64,000 nt of DNA, from the NCBI GenBank assembly GCA_016342585.1, contig JAEINK010000012.1:22691-86690 (forward strand), given 5' to 3'. Position numbers and translations under genes: made by a program. Source of the DNA: Spirochaetales bacterium. GTDB taxonomy: Bacteria; Spirochaetota; Spirochaetia; UBA9216. Positions 43,163 through 50,948 of the stretch are shown one piece after another (the stretch's first letter is position 1; each line of letters opens with the position of its first letter). Below the pieces are notes generated by a model. It worked only from the letters and a program-made list of their open reading frames with translations, was not told where the DNA came from and made no database searches.

Positions 43163-43681
43163 TTATCTTCGCCTTCCGGAATTCGAAGCTGTCCCTCTCT
43201 CTACCTGACGTTCAAAGGCTTTCAGGTGATTTTCGGATCCTTTTTTCAGGTATTCAAACACTTCCCTTACATCTTGCGGCAGATCTCCGGCAAGAAATTT
43301 TTCATACATGGCTATGTTGTTAATCTCTGCTTCAACCCCCAAACTGGCGGCTTCATTCGAACTTCCGGGAACAATAAGGTGGGATTCAACATCTACATAG
43401 GGAATTTCTATGTTATGTGCAACATACAATTCCTCAAGGTAGGAAATGTGTGTTTTTTCCGAATCCGCGATATTTGAATAAGGGCGGTCCAGGTTAAACT
43501 CAGCCATGATGGCTTCATATTCGGCCAGAGCCATCTGCTCATCCTCCATGGCATACTTCAGCATCTCTGCGAGGGTGTAATCATCATCATCAAAAGAACC
43601 AGCTGATCCAAAACTTTCTGCGGTAAGTGATGCCGTTCCTGCGGTCAACAACAGCAATACTGTTAAAAAAATGTTTTTCAT
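43163..43681 (-). CDS. Exported ferritin-like (DUF2202-type) protein
   Basis: 172 residues. A signal peptide (IFLTVLLLLTAGTASLTAES) precedes a four-helix ferritin-like domain. Carboxylate/His pattern: EDEQMALAEYEAIMAEFN, DSEKTHISYLEELY, EAEINNIAMYEKFL and KGSENHLKAFERQVERG, matching the DUF2202 arrangement. A periplasmic metal- or peroxide-handling role is inferred. The C-terminus is basic (SGRRR). It is transcribed alone, with a terminator. Confidence 0.8.
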   Translation of the reverse strand: MKNIFLTVLLLLTAGTASLTAESFGSAGSFDDDDYTLAEMLKYAMEDEQMALAEYEAIMAEFNLDRPYSNIADSEKTHISYLEELYVAHNIEIPYVDVESHLIVPGSSNEAASLGVEAEINNIAMYEKFLAGDLPQDVREVFEYLKKGSENHLKAFERQVERGTASNSGRRR

Positions 43682-43831
43682 TTCAATCCTCCATTACGAA
43701 TATGATATATAATAGATACAATATGTGAATGGGATATGAATCCTGTGTATTAATTGTATAGGGGTACTTTTAAATATTTTTTTGAGTGTTTTTACTTTAT
43801 AATGATAGAAGATTCGAAGGAGAAAGCATAT

Positions 43832-44746
43832 ATGATAGAAACAAATGAGTTTGGCCATACGGGTCATTTAAGTACAAGGGTTCTCTTCGGCGGGGCTTCA
43901 TTCTGGGATGTTTCTCAAAAAGAGGCTGATAAAATACTGGAACTCCTCCTTGAGCATGGCATAAATCATATTGATACAGCCGCAAGCTATGGAGATGCAG
44001 AACTTCGCATCGGCCCCTGGATGAAAAAAAATCGTGATAAATTTTTTCTGGCAACCAAGACCGAAGAGAGAACCTATAGGGGGGCTCTGGAGGAGTTGGA
44101 GAATTCACGCAGGCGCCTTGATAGTGATGTGATAGATCTATGGCAGATGCATGTCCTTGTGGATGAGGATGGCTGGCAAACTGCCATGGGAGCAGACGGG
44201 GCATTGAAAGCCTTTCTGGAGGCCCGGGACAAGGGGCTTGTGAGGTTTCTGGGTGTTACAGGACATGGTGTACAGGCCCCGGAATTTCATTTAAAGAGCC
44301 TTGAGAAATACGCCTTTGATTCTGTTCTTCTTCCCTGGAATTACTCTATGAGCCTCAATGAGTCGTATAGTGAAGGTTTCAGAAAACTTAAAAAGCTTTG
44401 TGCCGAGAGGAAGGCGGCTGTACAGACAATTAAATCAATCTGCCGCAGACCCTGGCCTGAAGGGGTGAAAAACAGAGCCACCTGGTATCAGCCCCTTGAA
44501 GAACAGGATGATATAGATCTTGCGGTTGCTTTCATCCTTTCGGAATCTCAGCTGTTCCTGAATGCCGTGGGAGATATAGATCTCCTTCCCAAAGTATTAG
44601 CGGCTGCAAAAAAAATATACGGAAGGGAATATCCTGACGCCGGATACGAAAGTCATGGAGGAACTGAAAATCAGAGCGGATATGGATTCTTTATTCAAAT
44701 AATGAAAGGAGCTGCCAATATAAACGGCAGCTCCCCTGAAAATTAA
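43832..44746 (+). CDS. Aldo/keto reductase
   Basis: 305 residues from ATG 43832, chosen for the GAAGGAGA about nine bases upstream; in-frame starts at 43754 and 43802 lack one. The catalytic tetrad is visible: Asp in NHIDTAASYGDAE, Tyr in SYGD, Lys in FLATKTEE and His in LWQMHVL. NAD(P)H-dependent carbonyl reduction of an unknown substrate. The last codons contain a perfect hairpin (44708-44734) that may terminate the convergent gene. The family is broad, so no substrate is assigned. Confidence 0.85.
   Translation: MIETNEFGHTGHLSTRVLFGGASFWDVSQKEADKILELLLEHGINHIDTAASYGDAELRIGPWMKKNRDKFFLATKTEERTYRGALEELENSRRRLDSDVIDLWQMHVLVDEDGWQTAMGADGALKAFLEARDKGLVRFLGVTGHGVQAPEFHLKSLEKYAFDSVLLPWNYSMSLNESYSEGFRKLKKLCAERKAAVQTIKSICRRPWPEGVKNRATWYQPLEEQDDIDLAVAFILSESQLFLNAVGDIDLLPKVLAAAKKIYGREYPDAGYESHGGTENQSGYGFFIQIMKGAANINGSSPEN
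44708..44734 (-). terminator. Hairpin inside the aldo/keto reductase 3' end, likely terminator of the convergent gene
   Basis: GGAGCTGCC and GGCAGCTCC pair perfectly over 9 bp with a nine-base loop. On the minus strand, T-rich TTTCATTATTT follows. It is 32 bases past the end of the oxidoreductase-rhodanese gene. Confidence 0.6.
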
Positions 44747-44765
44747 TATGCTTTAATTTTTTAGA

Positions 44766-46460
44766 TTATAATTCTCTCTCATAGGGCCAGGCAATAATGC
44801 CACCCTCAAGAACCTTAACATTTGTATAGCCCATCGCGTTGAGAATGGATGAGTTTTCATAACCCCGTAAGGATATTTTACAGTAGGTTATAATCTCTGC
44901 ATCTTTATCCTTCGGGAGTTTGTGTATATTATCCCTTATTGCGCCCAGTGGAATGAGCACTTCTCCTATCCCCAATCTCATCTGTTCAAACTCCTCGGGA
45001 CCCCGTACATCAAGAAGGAATGGTTTTTCCCCCCGATCAAGCTTTTCTTTTAATTCGACAGAGGAAATCCCACTCATATTATGCTGCCACTTGTTTTCCA
45101 GTACATGGACCGCTGCGATCAGGTTGTCAATGGCGGGAGAGAAGGGTGGGGCATAAGGCATGTCCAGATTTACCATTTCGGAGATACACATCCTTCCATG
45201 GAGTGCCATGGCAGCCATGGCCACACGCTTTGAAACATCACCGAGGCCTACAGACTGCATGCCCAGGAGTTTTCCTGTGGATTTCGCAGCGATCAGTTTG
45301 ATAATAACCGGTTTACCCCCCATGAATCCGGGCTTGTCCGGTGCTGAGTGTATAGCTGTGATTATATTATGGAACCCCTCATTTTTCGCCATTTTCTGTG
45401 AGAGGCCTGTGGCACCCGCAGTAAATTCGAAAACCTTGCAGATACCCGTACCGATTATGCCATTGTACTCTTCAATATTTCCACAGACAATATTCTGGGC
45501 AACAACCCGTCCCTGGAGGTTTGCGGCATCTCCCATGGGCCAATGCTGTTTATTATGGGTAATCAGATTCGTTACTTCTACGCAATCCCCCGCAGCATAA
45601 ATTGAAGGATCCGAGGTTTGCATAAATCTATTTACTGAAATTCCTCCAGAATCTCCCACCTTGAGTCCCGCATCGATTGCCAGCTTCGAATTCGGTCTTA
45701 CACCAATGGAGAAAACAGCATGGTCACATGGAATAATTTCCCCTCCTGTAATCTCTACTCCTGTTATTTTACCATTTTCTCCCAGGAATTTTGTGACTCC
45801 CTTCTTAGTGATAACCTTAACACCTTTGGAAACCATGTGGTTTTCAACGAGTTTGGCCATCTCCCAATCCATGAAAGGGAGGATCTGATCCTGCATCTCT
45901 ATGACTGTTATCTCAATGCCTGCCAGCTGAAAAGCCTCACAGGTCTCGATTCCTATTAACCCGCCACCTACGACCACCGCTTTTTTTACATTTTTTCTTA
46001 TCGCTACTTCCTTGAGCTTTACGGCATCCTCCATGCTTTGGAGGGTGTCGATCCCTTCAAGATCGATCCCCGGGATGGGTGGTTTGACCGGATTGGCACC
46101 GACGGCAAGGACAAGTTTGTCATATGCCATTACCGAGTCCTTCCCGGATTTAAGATCTCTTACAGTGATGGATTTTGAGTCCCTCTCTATTGATACAACT
46201 TCCGTTTCTACAATAGCTTTAATGGCTTTTACTTTTGAAAAATATCCGGGATCCCGGGGAACACCGGTGGGTGTGGATATGAGCTGATTTGGATTATCAA
46301 AAACGCCACCTACGAAATAGGGATAACCACAGGATGCCATACTCAGGTATTTTCCCTTCTGAATGATCGTGATTTCAGCTTCCTGATCCATTCTTCTGAT
46401 TTTAGATGCCGTTTTCGGGCCTGCTGCCGATCCGCCGATGATGATATATTTTGCTGCCAT
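44766..46460 (-). CDS. CoA-disulfide reductase-like FAD/NAD(P) oxidoreductase fused to rhodanese
   Basis: 564 residues from the ATG at 46460, with AAGGAG seven bases upstream. FAD-binding YIIIGGSAAGPKTASKIRR, the redox cysteine in SMASCGYPYF, NAD-binding AVVVGGGLIGIETCEAF and the second FAD motif IYAAGDCVEV give a CoADR/NADH-oxidase type enzyme. The C-terminal ~95 residues are rhodanese with active loop YCKISLRG (CX4R). Such fusions reduce CoA- or polysulfide-bound sulfur. It is divergent from a DUF134 regulator, and a palindrome covers its predicted transcription start. Confidence 0.9.
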   Translation of the reverse strand: MAAKYIIIGGSAAGPKTASKIRRMDQEAEITIIQKGKYLSMASCGYPYFVGGVFDNPNQLISTPTGVPRDPGYFSKVKAIKAIVETEVVSIERDSKSITVRDLKSGKDSVMAYDKLVLAVGANPVKPPIPGIDLEGIDTLQSMEDAVKLKEVAIRKNVKKAVVVGGGLIGIETCEAFQLAGIEITVIEMQDQILPFMDWEMAKLVENHMVSKGVKVITKKGVTKFLGENGKITGVEITGGEIIPCDHAVFSIGVRPNSKLAIDAGLKVGDSGGISVNRFMQTSDPSIYAAGDCVEVTNLITHNKQHWPMGDAANLQGRVVAQNIVCGNIEEYNGIIGTGICKVFEFTAGATGLSQKMAKNEGFHNIITAIHSAPDKPGFMGGKPVIIKLIAAKSTGKLLGMQSVGLGDVSKRVAMAAMALHGRMCISEMVNLDMPYAPPFSPAIDNLIAAVHVLENKWQHNMSGISSVELKEKLDRGEKPFLLDVRGPEEFEQMRLGIGEVLIPLGAIRDNIHKLPKDKDAEIITYCKISLRGYENSSILNAMGYTNVKVLEGGIIAWPYEREL

Positions 46461-46485
46461 TTTTATCTCCTTGTGCAGTATCATA

Positions 46486-46528
46486 ATGAACTATAGTTCA
46501 TAATAATTGATGGATACTCCTTTGTAAA
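46486..46528 (-). promoter_or_regulatory. Promoter and palindromic operator candidate for the CoADR-rhodanese gene
   Basis: On the minus strand TTTACA (46528-46523), 17 bases, TATTAT (46505-46500). The 16-bp perfect palindrome ATGAACTATAGTTCAT (46486-46501) overlaps the end of the -10 and the start site. Placement suits a repressor, most simply the divergent DUF134 protein. Confidence 0.68.
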
Positions 46529-46567
46529 GGGTGCAATCTTATAATAGAATTGATATAATAGCTCATT

Positions 46568-47017
46568 ATGGGAAGACAGGAAAAATGCAGATCAGTTGAG
46601 TTTCCTCCGCGGAACTTTATTTTTCGACCGGAAATAATTGATGAAGTATCCTCCCCCGATACTTTCGTATATATGAGGCTTGATGAGTTTGAAGCAATTC
46701 GGCTGGCCGATAAACTCGGATATGGTCATACTCAGGCTTCGGAAATAATGGGTATTTCACGTCCTACCTTTACACGGCTCCTTAACCGGGCTCGTGCAAA
46801 GGCTGCCGAGTTTATCGTGGATGGAAAATCTCTGGAAATATCCGGTGGATCTATACTGTTTTCAGAGGATGTATACTGCTGTAAGAATTGTCATAGACCA
46901 TTTAAATGGAATAATGGGGGGAACCCGGTTTGTCCGATTTGCAGTCAGATCAATATTATCCCTGCAAGGGGGGACTGTAATGGTGACTGCCGATGTTGTG
47001 AGGATGAATCTCTATAA
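46568..47017 (+). CDS. DUF134-family HTH protein with cysteine-rich C-terminus
   Basis: 149 residues. The DUF134 core has MRLDEFEAIRLADKLGYGHTQASEIMGISRPTFTRLLNRARAKAAEFIVDGKSLEI, a sigma-70-region-4-like helix-turn-helix. The C-terminus carries CCKNC...CPIC and GDCNGDCRCC clusters that could bind metal or an iron-sulfur cluster. These proteins are presumed regulators. Divergence from the sulfur-reducing flavoenzyme and the shared palindrome suggest a redox- or sulfide-sensing repressor; this is inference. Confidence 0.82.
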   Translation: MGRQEKCRSVEFPPRNFIFRPEIIDEVSSPDTFVYMRLDEFEAIRLADKLGYGHTQASEIMGISRPTFTRLLNRARAKAAEFIVDGKSLEISGGSILFSEDVYCCKNCHRPFKWNNGGNPVCPICSQINIIPARGDCNGDCRCCEDESL

Positions 47018-47022
47018 ACCAG

Positions 47023-47061
47023 GGCTTATCAAGGTGAACTATTCGATCGCCTTGATAAGCC
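47023..47061. terminator. Strong symmetric hairpin between convergent genes
   Basis: GGCTTATCAAGG (47023-47034) and CCTTGATAAGCC (47050-47061) form a perfect 12-bp stem, extendable by two pairs. It lies between the DUF134 stop and the end of the SIS gene. No T run follows on either strand, so termination or mRNA-end protection is uncertain. Confidence 0.5.
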
Positions 47062-47096
47062 GCATAATATAGTTGCATTGATTTAAGTGTACTGTC

Positions 47097-48110
47097 TTAT
47101 CCTTCGTATTCGTTTCCAACCTTTCTTGCCCTAGCCGGTTTATCAAGGTTTATACCAAGGGCTAATCCTGTCTCGACCAGGAGGTTCCAGCCTGCGGCTA
47201 ACTCCACATAGTTTCTAAACAGCCCTCCGTCAGGGATATTGAAAGAGGGGAATATAGTCCTTTTACTGGATATGGAGAAGACCTTCATCCCGACACCTTC
47301 TACCAAACATTTTCTGAATTTCTCTTCCTCTTTCTGGAAGGGATCCACAATAATGAGTACATCCTTATCTGTGAGGACCTCCTCTATACCATGAACAGCA
47401 TAGGTACCTTCAAGAAAAGATGATTTTTTTCTTGTTATCTCATTTGTTTTCAGGGTGAGCTCTTCGGCAACACCATTGTTTCTTCCTGAAAAACAGATGG
47501 TTTCAGCCCCGGCTATTGCTTCTATAATGGCGGGGTCTATCTTTGCCGTGAGGACCTCCTTGATCATCTCCCCGGCGGTTTCTAAACCTTCAAGGGGTGT
47601 GTTTTCAAGGGATGCCATGATGGTCTGATAGAAAAGGGCCTGCTCTGCCACAGATTTTGTGGCGGCAACAGCCTCTTCCCCTCCACAGGAGAGAACTTCC
47701 GTCTTTCGGCTCAATGATTCGAGAGGAGTGGACTTTCCTGCGGTCAGGCCAAAGAGAGCCTTATGGTTTTCACCTTTGAGTTTATTGAAAAGCTGTATTA
47801 CTTCGTTCGTCTGACCGGAATTGGACGCCCCGAATACGGAACATTCAGAAAGATCATACTCCATAGCCTGGGTTGAGCCTTCTGTAAAGAATCTTCCAGG
47901 CCTTCCCGAAATGTTTGCCTCGTAGATGGCTCTTTTAGCCGGGAAGATTCTGCTGCTGCCCTCTCCTGTAAAAAGGATTGGCCTGCTTTTATCAATCAGT
48001 TTTACAAAATCAAAGGCTGCTTCCGGATTGTATGATTTAAAAATATCAACCGTCTCCAGCATTTCCCGGCAAAGGGCATACTTTGTATATTTTTCCTCAT
48101 TCTTGTTCAT
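47097..48110 (-). CDS. SIS-domain sugar-phosphate isomerase/deaminase (GlmS-C/AgaS/GlmD-like)
   Basis: 337 residues with two SIS modules: PILFTGEGSSRIFPAKRAIYEAN, SVFGASNSGQTNEVIQL and GEEAVAATKSVAEQALFYQ in the first; ICFSGRNNGVAEELTLKTNEITRKKSSFLEGTYAVHGIEE in the second. This arrangement occurs in glucosamine-6-phosphate deaminases of the archaeal GlmD/AgaS type and fructosamine deglycases. It is the last gene of a minus-strand operon after PIG-L (two-base gap) and the CBM9-PFK gene. A role converting an amino-sugar phosphate into fructose 6-phosphate is inferred. Confidence 0.78.
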   Translation of the reverse strand: MNKNEEKYTKYALCREMLETVDIFKSYNPEAAFDFVKLIDKSRPILFTGEGSSRIFPAKRAIYEANISGRPGRFFTEGSTQAMEYDLSECSVFGASNSGQTNEVIQLFNKLKGENHKALFGLTAGKSTPLESLSRKTEVLSCGGEEAVAATKSVAEQALFYQTIMASLENTPLEGLETAGEMIKEVLTAKIDPAIIEAIAGAETICFSGRNNGVAEELTLKTNEITRKKSSFLEGTYAVHGIEEVLTDKDVLIIVDPFQKEEEKFRKCLVEGVGMKVFSISSKRTIFPSFNIPDGGLFRNYVELAAGWNLLVETGLALGINLDKPARARKVGNEYEG

Positions 48111-48112
48111 TC

Positions 48113-48886
48113 TTACTCTCCTTCCTTCAATATTATCTTTTTGTGCAGCACTTCCTGAAGAAGAGGAGCTTTTTGAAATCCTCCACCCAGATGTTGCCAG
48201 TAAACTTCCGCATATTTACAGCCCACCATTTTTCCCAGGTCTACATTATATTGGGCCATCTCTTCAAAAAAGTTATCCATCTTGTGCATAACCCTCATGA
48301 GTTCGATTTGTGATTCATGAAAAGCCAGCATCTCCATCTTTTTATCCATAACCTCTGTAATATTCAGGAAGAAATGGGGGGGCGTGATAGGGGCTCCCAG
48401 GGTGTCGGAGAATGTAAAGGGGGCGGTATGGTAGAGGAGGGGGGTCCTCTCTAAAGGAGGCTCTTCCGAAGGGTGATTCGGCAAGGTTGTCATGAGAGCC
48501 GCTACTTCGGTTATATTACAGGTGGTTCTGTGGTCCGAATGATAATCAAAGGGCAGATGAGTCATCACAACACCGGGTTTTATCCTCCTCATGAGGGCTG
48601 TAACTTCCACCCGGATCTCCGGTGTATCCATGAGGAATCCGTCTCTGCCCCCCAGGCAGTAGTATTTTCCGCCGATGACTTCAGCAGCCTTCCGCGCCTC
48701 TTCTTTTCTTCTCTTTTCAGTTTCGACTTCGGTTGAGCCTATACCGCCCATGCCTCCGGCGGTGAGGGTGGCAATATGTATCTCCCAACCCTCTTTCTGA
48801 AGGCAGGCAAGTGATCCTGCACAGAATGCCTCTGTATCATCGGGGTGAGCGTGAACGACTAATATGGATTGATTAAACTTTTCCAT
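48113..48886 (-). CDS. PIG-L/LmbE-family N-acetylsugar deacetylase
   Basis: 257 residues. The zinc site motif VVHAHPDDTEAFCAGSLA and the downstream MTHLPFDYHSDHRTT (HxxH) are complete. ATLTAGGMGG and AEVIGGKYYCLGGRDGF are also family features. The enzymes remove N-acetyl groups from GlcNAc-containing small molecules. Position between the phosphofructokinase fusion (20-base gap) and the SIS gene suggests that an N-acetylated sugar is deacetylated before deamination. No signal peptide, so cytoplasmic. Confidence 0.87.
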   Translation of the reverse strand: MEKFNQSILVVHAHPDDTEAFCAGSLACLQKEGWEIHIATLTAGGMGGIGSTEVETEKRRKEEARKAAEVIGGKYYCLGGRDGFLMDTPEIRVEVTALMRRIKPGVVMTHLPFDYHSDHRTTCNITEVAALMTTLPNHPSEEPPLERTPLLYHTAPFTFSDTLGAPITPPHFFLNITEVMDKKMEMLAFHESQIELMRVMHKMDNFFEEMAQYNVDLGKMVGCKYAEVYWQHLGGGFQKAPLLQEVLHKKIILKEGE

Positions 48887-48906
48887 TAGAAAACCTCCTG
48901 TTCCAG

Positions 48907-50805
48907 TTATTTTTTGGCAAACACCTTCTTTAATTCCACATAGGCGGGAAGATCGGGAACGAGAGGCCTCATGTACTCAAGGAGCTTTTCGGTCACATCG
49001 TTTCCTCTCGGGGTGATAAAATCTTCAGGCATGGATTTTGCCCTGACTGCCACCTTGGAGAGTTCTGTACTGCCATATTTAAATTGAACAGGTGTCCCCT
49101 TAATCCTCTCAATTGTTACCATGTATCCGCTGTTTCCCTCTTCTGCCAGTTTGACAGCCTCCTCGCCACATTCGAAGGCCTGTTTAAGATCTTCCGGGAC
49201 AGCCCTGTCGATGGCACTCATATTCAGGGACTCTGTAATTTGAAATTCTCCTCTCCAGCCCGTTGCTTCCCTTACTATACGGTGGACATTCAAGCCTACG
49301 CTCGAACCGCCCATGGCGCCGAATTCGGTGTTGTTGAATTTATCCTTCGAACTTGCCGCACTGACCGGACTTCCATCCTCATAAAGAAGGCCTTCACTGA
49401 CAACGATAGAGACAAATCCATATTTCTTTTCACAGGCAAGGACATCTTCCAGGAACTCCCCGGGCTTAAACCTTCTCTCCGGGCAGTAGATTAGATGGGG
49501 GGCATCCCCCTCTTTTTTTCTGGCCAGGGCCGTCGCTGCTGCCAGCCAGCCCGCATCACGCCCGATGGTCTGGTACACTACGAACTTGTCGACCTTCTGC
49601 ATGTCTCTGGCCAGGACTCCCGACTGGAGGACGGATAATATGTTGTACTTTGCGGCGGATGGAAACCCGGGGGTGTGATCTGTTCCATAAAGATCGTTAT
49701 CCACTGTCTTGGGTATCCCAATCCCCCGCAATTCCCAGCTGTTTTCCCGACAGTATTTTTCAATCCTGTGAATCGTATCCATCGTGTCATTTCCTCCAAT
49801 GAGAAAAAAGTACCGGATGTTATACTTTCTGAGTACCGAGAGGATAACCGGGAAGTCTTCATCGATTAGCTTATGCCGTGATGAACCCAGGGCTGATGAG
49901 GGGGTTCTTCTCAGCCCCTGGAGGATTTCTTCATCCTGGTTACCCAGATCGATGAGTTTTTCATTCATGAAACCTTCTATACCGTAGTTCATTCCATAGA
50001 TTTCTTCTATTAATCCGGACTTCGATGCGGCGGATATGACACCTGCCAGGGATGAGTTTATTACGGAGGTGGGGCCTCCTGACTGACCGATTACTGCGTT
50101 ACCTTTTAACATATTCTTCTCCTCATAATTTTCTGCCTGTTTCCCGGAGCTGTTCCGGGCTGGCTCAAAATGTATTGTCCCGAAAAAATCCGGCCGGTGA
50201 AAATCCGGCTGGGGTGTGGATATGGGATTCCAGCTAATAAAATGGGGTGTCTTTAATTCATCTCCGCATTTGTAAAAATTGGCCTCAAAGTTAAGGCCTG
50301 AAGGGTTCTGTAATTCGAAACCTTTAAATATCGACAGGGGAATTGCTACTGTCAGAGTCCAGGTTTTTCCCTCCCTTTCGGTAAAAGGAGCCTTTCCCAG
50401 GGAGGGAACAGTTGTGACCATTTCTGCCTGGGGAATCGGCTTACTGTCCTGCCTTGATTTCCCATGGCCCAGATAACAGGTTCCTATCGGGTTTAACTCG
50501 AAATTGAAATAGGTCCCATCTCCAGGATTAATAAAAAACTCGACACAGCTATCCAGATGAACAGCAGTGTTTGGTTCTGAAAAGGTGGCTCTGCTTGACT
50601 CTTCTGTAACAACATATTTCAGAAGGAGCTCTTTTTCCCACCACCCGGTATACAATTTGACTTCCGGGCAGTAAGGATAGGTTGCCCATGAGACAGAATT
50701 TATAATAGTAGGAAGGGTGGCCTCTTCTATCAACCTGGAAATGGCGTCAAGGTCCGGACGTATTCCCATGAATCCCAGGTGTGTTATATTCATTTTCTTT
50801 TTCAT
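48907..50805 (-). CDS. Fusion: CBM9-like carbohydrate-binding domain + PPi-type phosphofructokinase
   Basis: 632 residues from ATG 50805, with GAGG six bases upstream. Residues ~1-215 resemble a CBM9-like sugar-binding domain (LDSCVEFFINPGDGTYFNFELNPIGTCYLGHG; FHRPDFFGTIHFE). Residues ~232-632 are a complete group-II phosphofructokinase: GQSGGPTSVINSS, IGGNDTMDTIHRI and IPKTVDNDL. The Asp in GGND and Lys in PKTVDND are the signatures of pyrophosphate-dependent enzymes. A strong internal GAGGAGA precedes the in-frame ATG at 50112, so a separate 401-residue kinase may also be made. It has no export signal. It heads the operon with PIG-L and SIS genes. Confidence 0.83.
   Translation of the reverse strand: MKKKMNITHLGFMGIRPDLDAISRLIEEATLPTIINSVSWATYPYCPEVKLYTGWWEKELLLKYVVTEESSRATFSEPNTAVHLDSCVEFFINPGDGTYFNFELNPIGTCYLGHGKSRQDSKPIPQAEMVTTVPSLGKAPFTEREGKTWTLTVAIPLSIFKGFELQNPSGLNFEANFYKCGDELKTPHFISWNPISTPQPDFHRPDFFGTIHFEPARNSSGKQAENYEEKNMLKGNAVIGQSGGPTSVINSSLAGVISAASKSGLIEEIYGMNYGIEGFMNEKLIDLGNQDEEILQGLRRTPSSALGSSRHKLIDEDFPVILSVLRKYNIRYFFLIGGNDTMDTIHRIEKYCRENSWELRGIGIPKTVDNDLYGTDHTPGFPSAAKYNILSVLQSGVLARDMQKVDKFVVYQTIGRDAGWLAAATALARKKEGDAPHLIYCPERRFKPGEFLEDVLACEKKYGFVSIVVSEGLLYEDGSPVSAASSKDKFNNTEFGAMGGSSVGLNVHRIVREATGWRGEFQITESLNMSAIDRAVPEDLKQAFECGEEAVKLAEEGNSGYMVTIERIKGTPVQFKYGSTELSKVAVRAKSMPEDFITPRGNDVTEKLLEYMRPLVPDLPAYVELKKVFAKK
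50112..50128 (-). promoter_or_regulatory. Internal ribosome binding site inside the CBM9-PFK fusion
   Basis: On the minus strand ATGAGGAGAAGAATATG places GAGGAGA a few bases before the in-frame ATG (50112-50110) that starts MLKGNAVIGQSGGP, the exact N-terminus expected for a free phosphofructokinase. Confidence 0.6.
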
Positions 50806-50821
50806 AGGTAACCTCAAACAA

Positions 50822-50851
50822 ATTATAAATGCTTAATGAGTAAAAAGTCAA
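50822..50851 (-). promoter_or_regulatory. Promoter of the CBM9-PFK / PIG-L / SIS operon
   Basis: On the minus strand TTGACT (50851-50846), 18 bases, TATAAT (50827-50822), 17 bases before the start codon. Confidence 0.68.
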
Positions 50852-50879
50852 TAAAGAATGGGTTTTAAAGGGGTATATA

Positions 50880-50929
50880 ATTGAAAAATTCAATAAAGAG
50901 TTGACAGGTAAGCCGGTTTCAACGATTAT
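50880..50929 (+). promoter_or_regulatory. Promoter and inverted repeat upstream of the ROK regulator
   Basis: TTGACA (50901-50906), 17 bases, GATTAT (50924-50929). Just upstream ATTGAA-AAA-TTCAAT (50880-50894) is a small inverted repeat between the divergent promoters, a possible ROK operator. Confidence 0.5.
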
Positions 50930-50948
50930 AAAGAGAGGAGTAAGGAGT

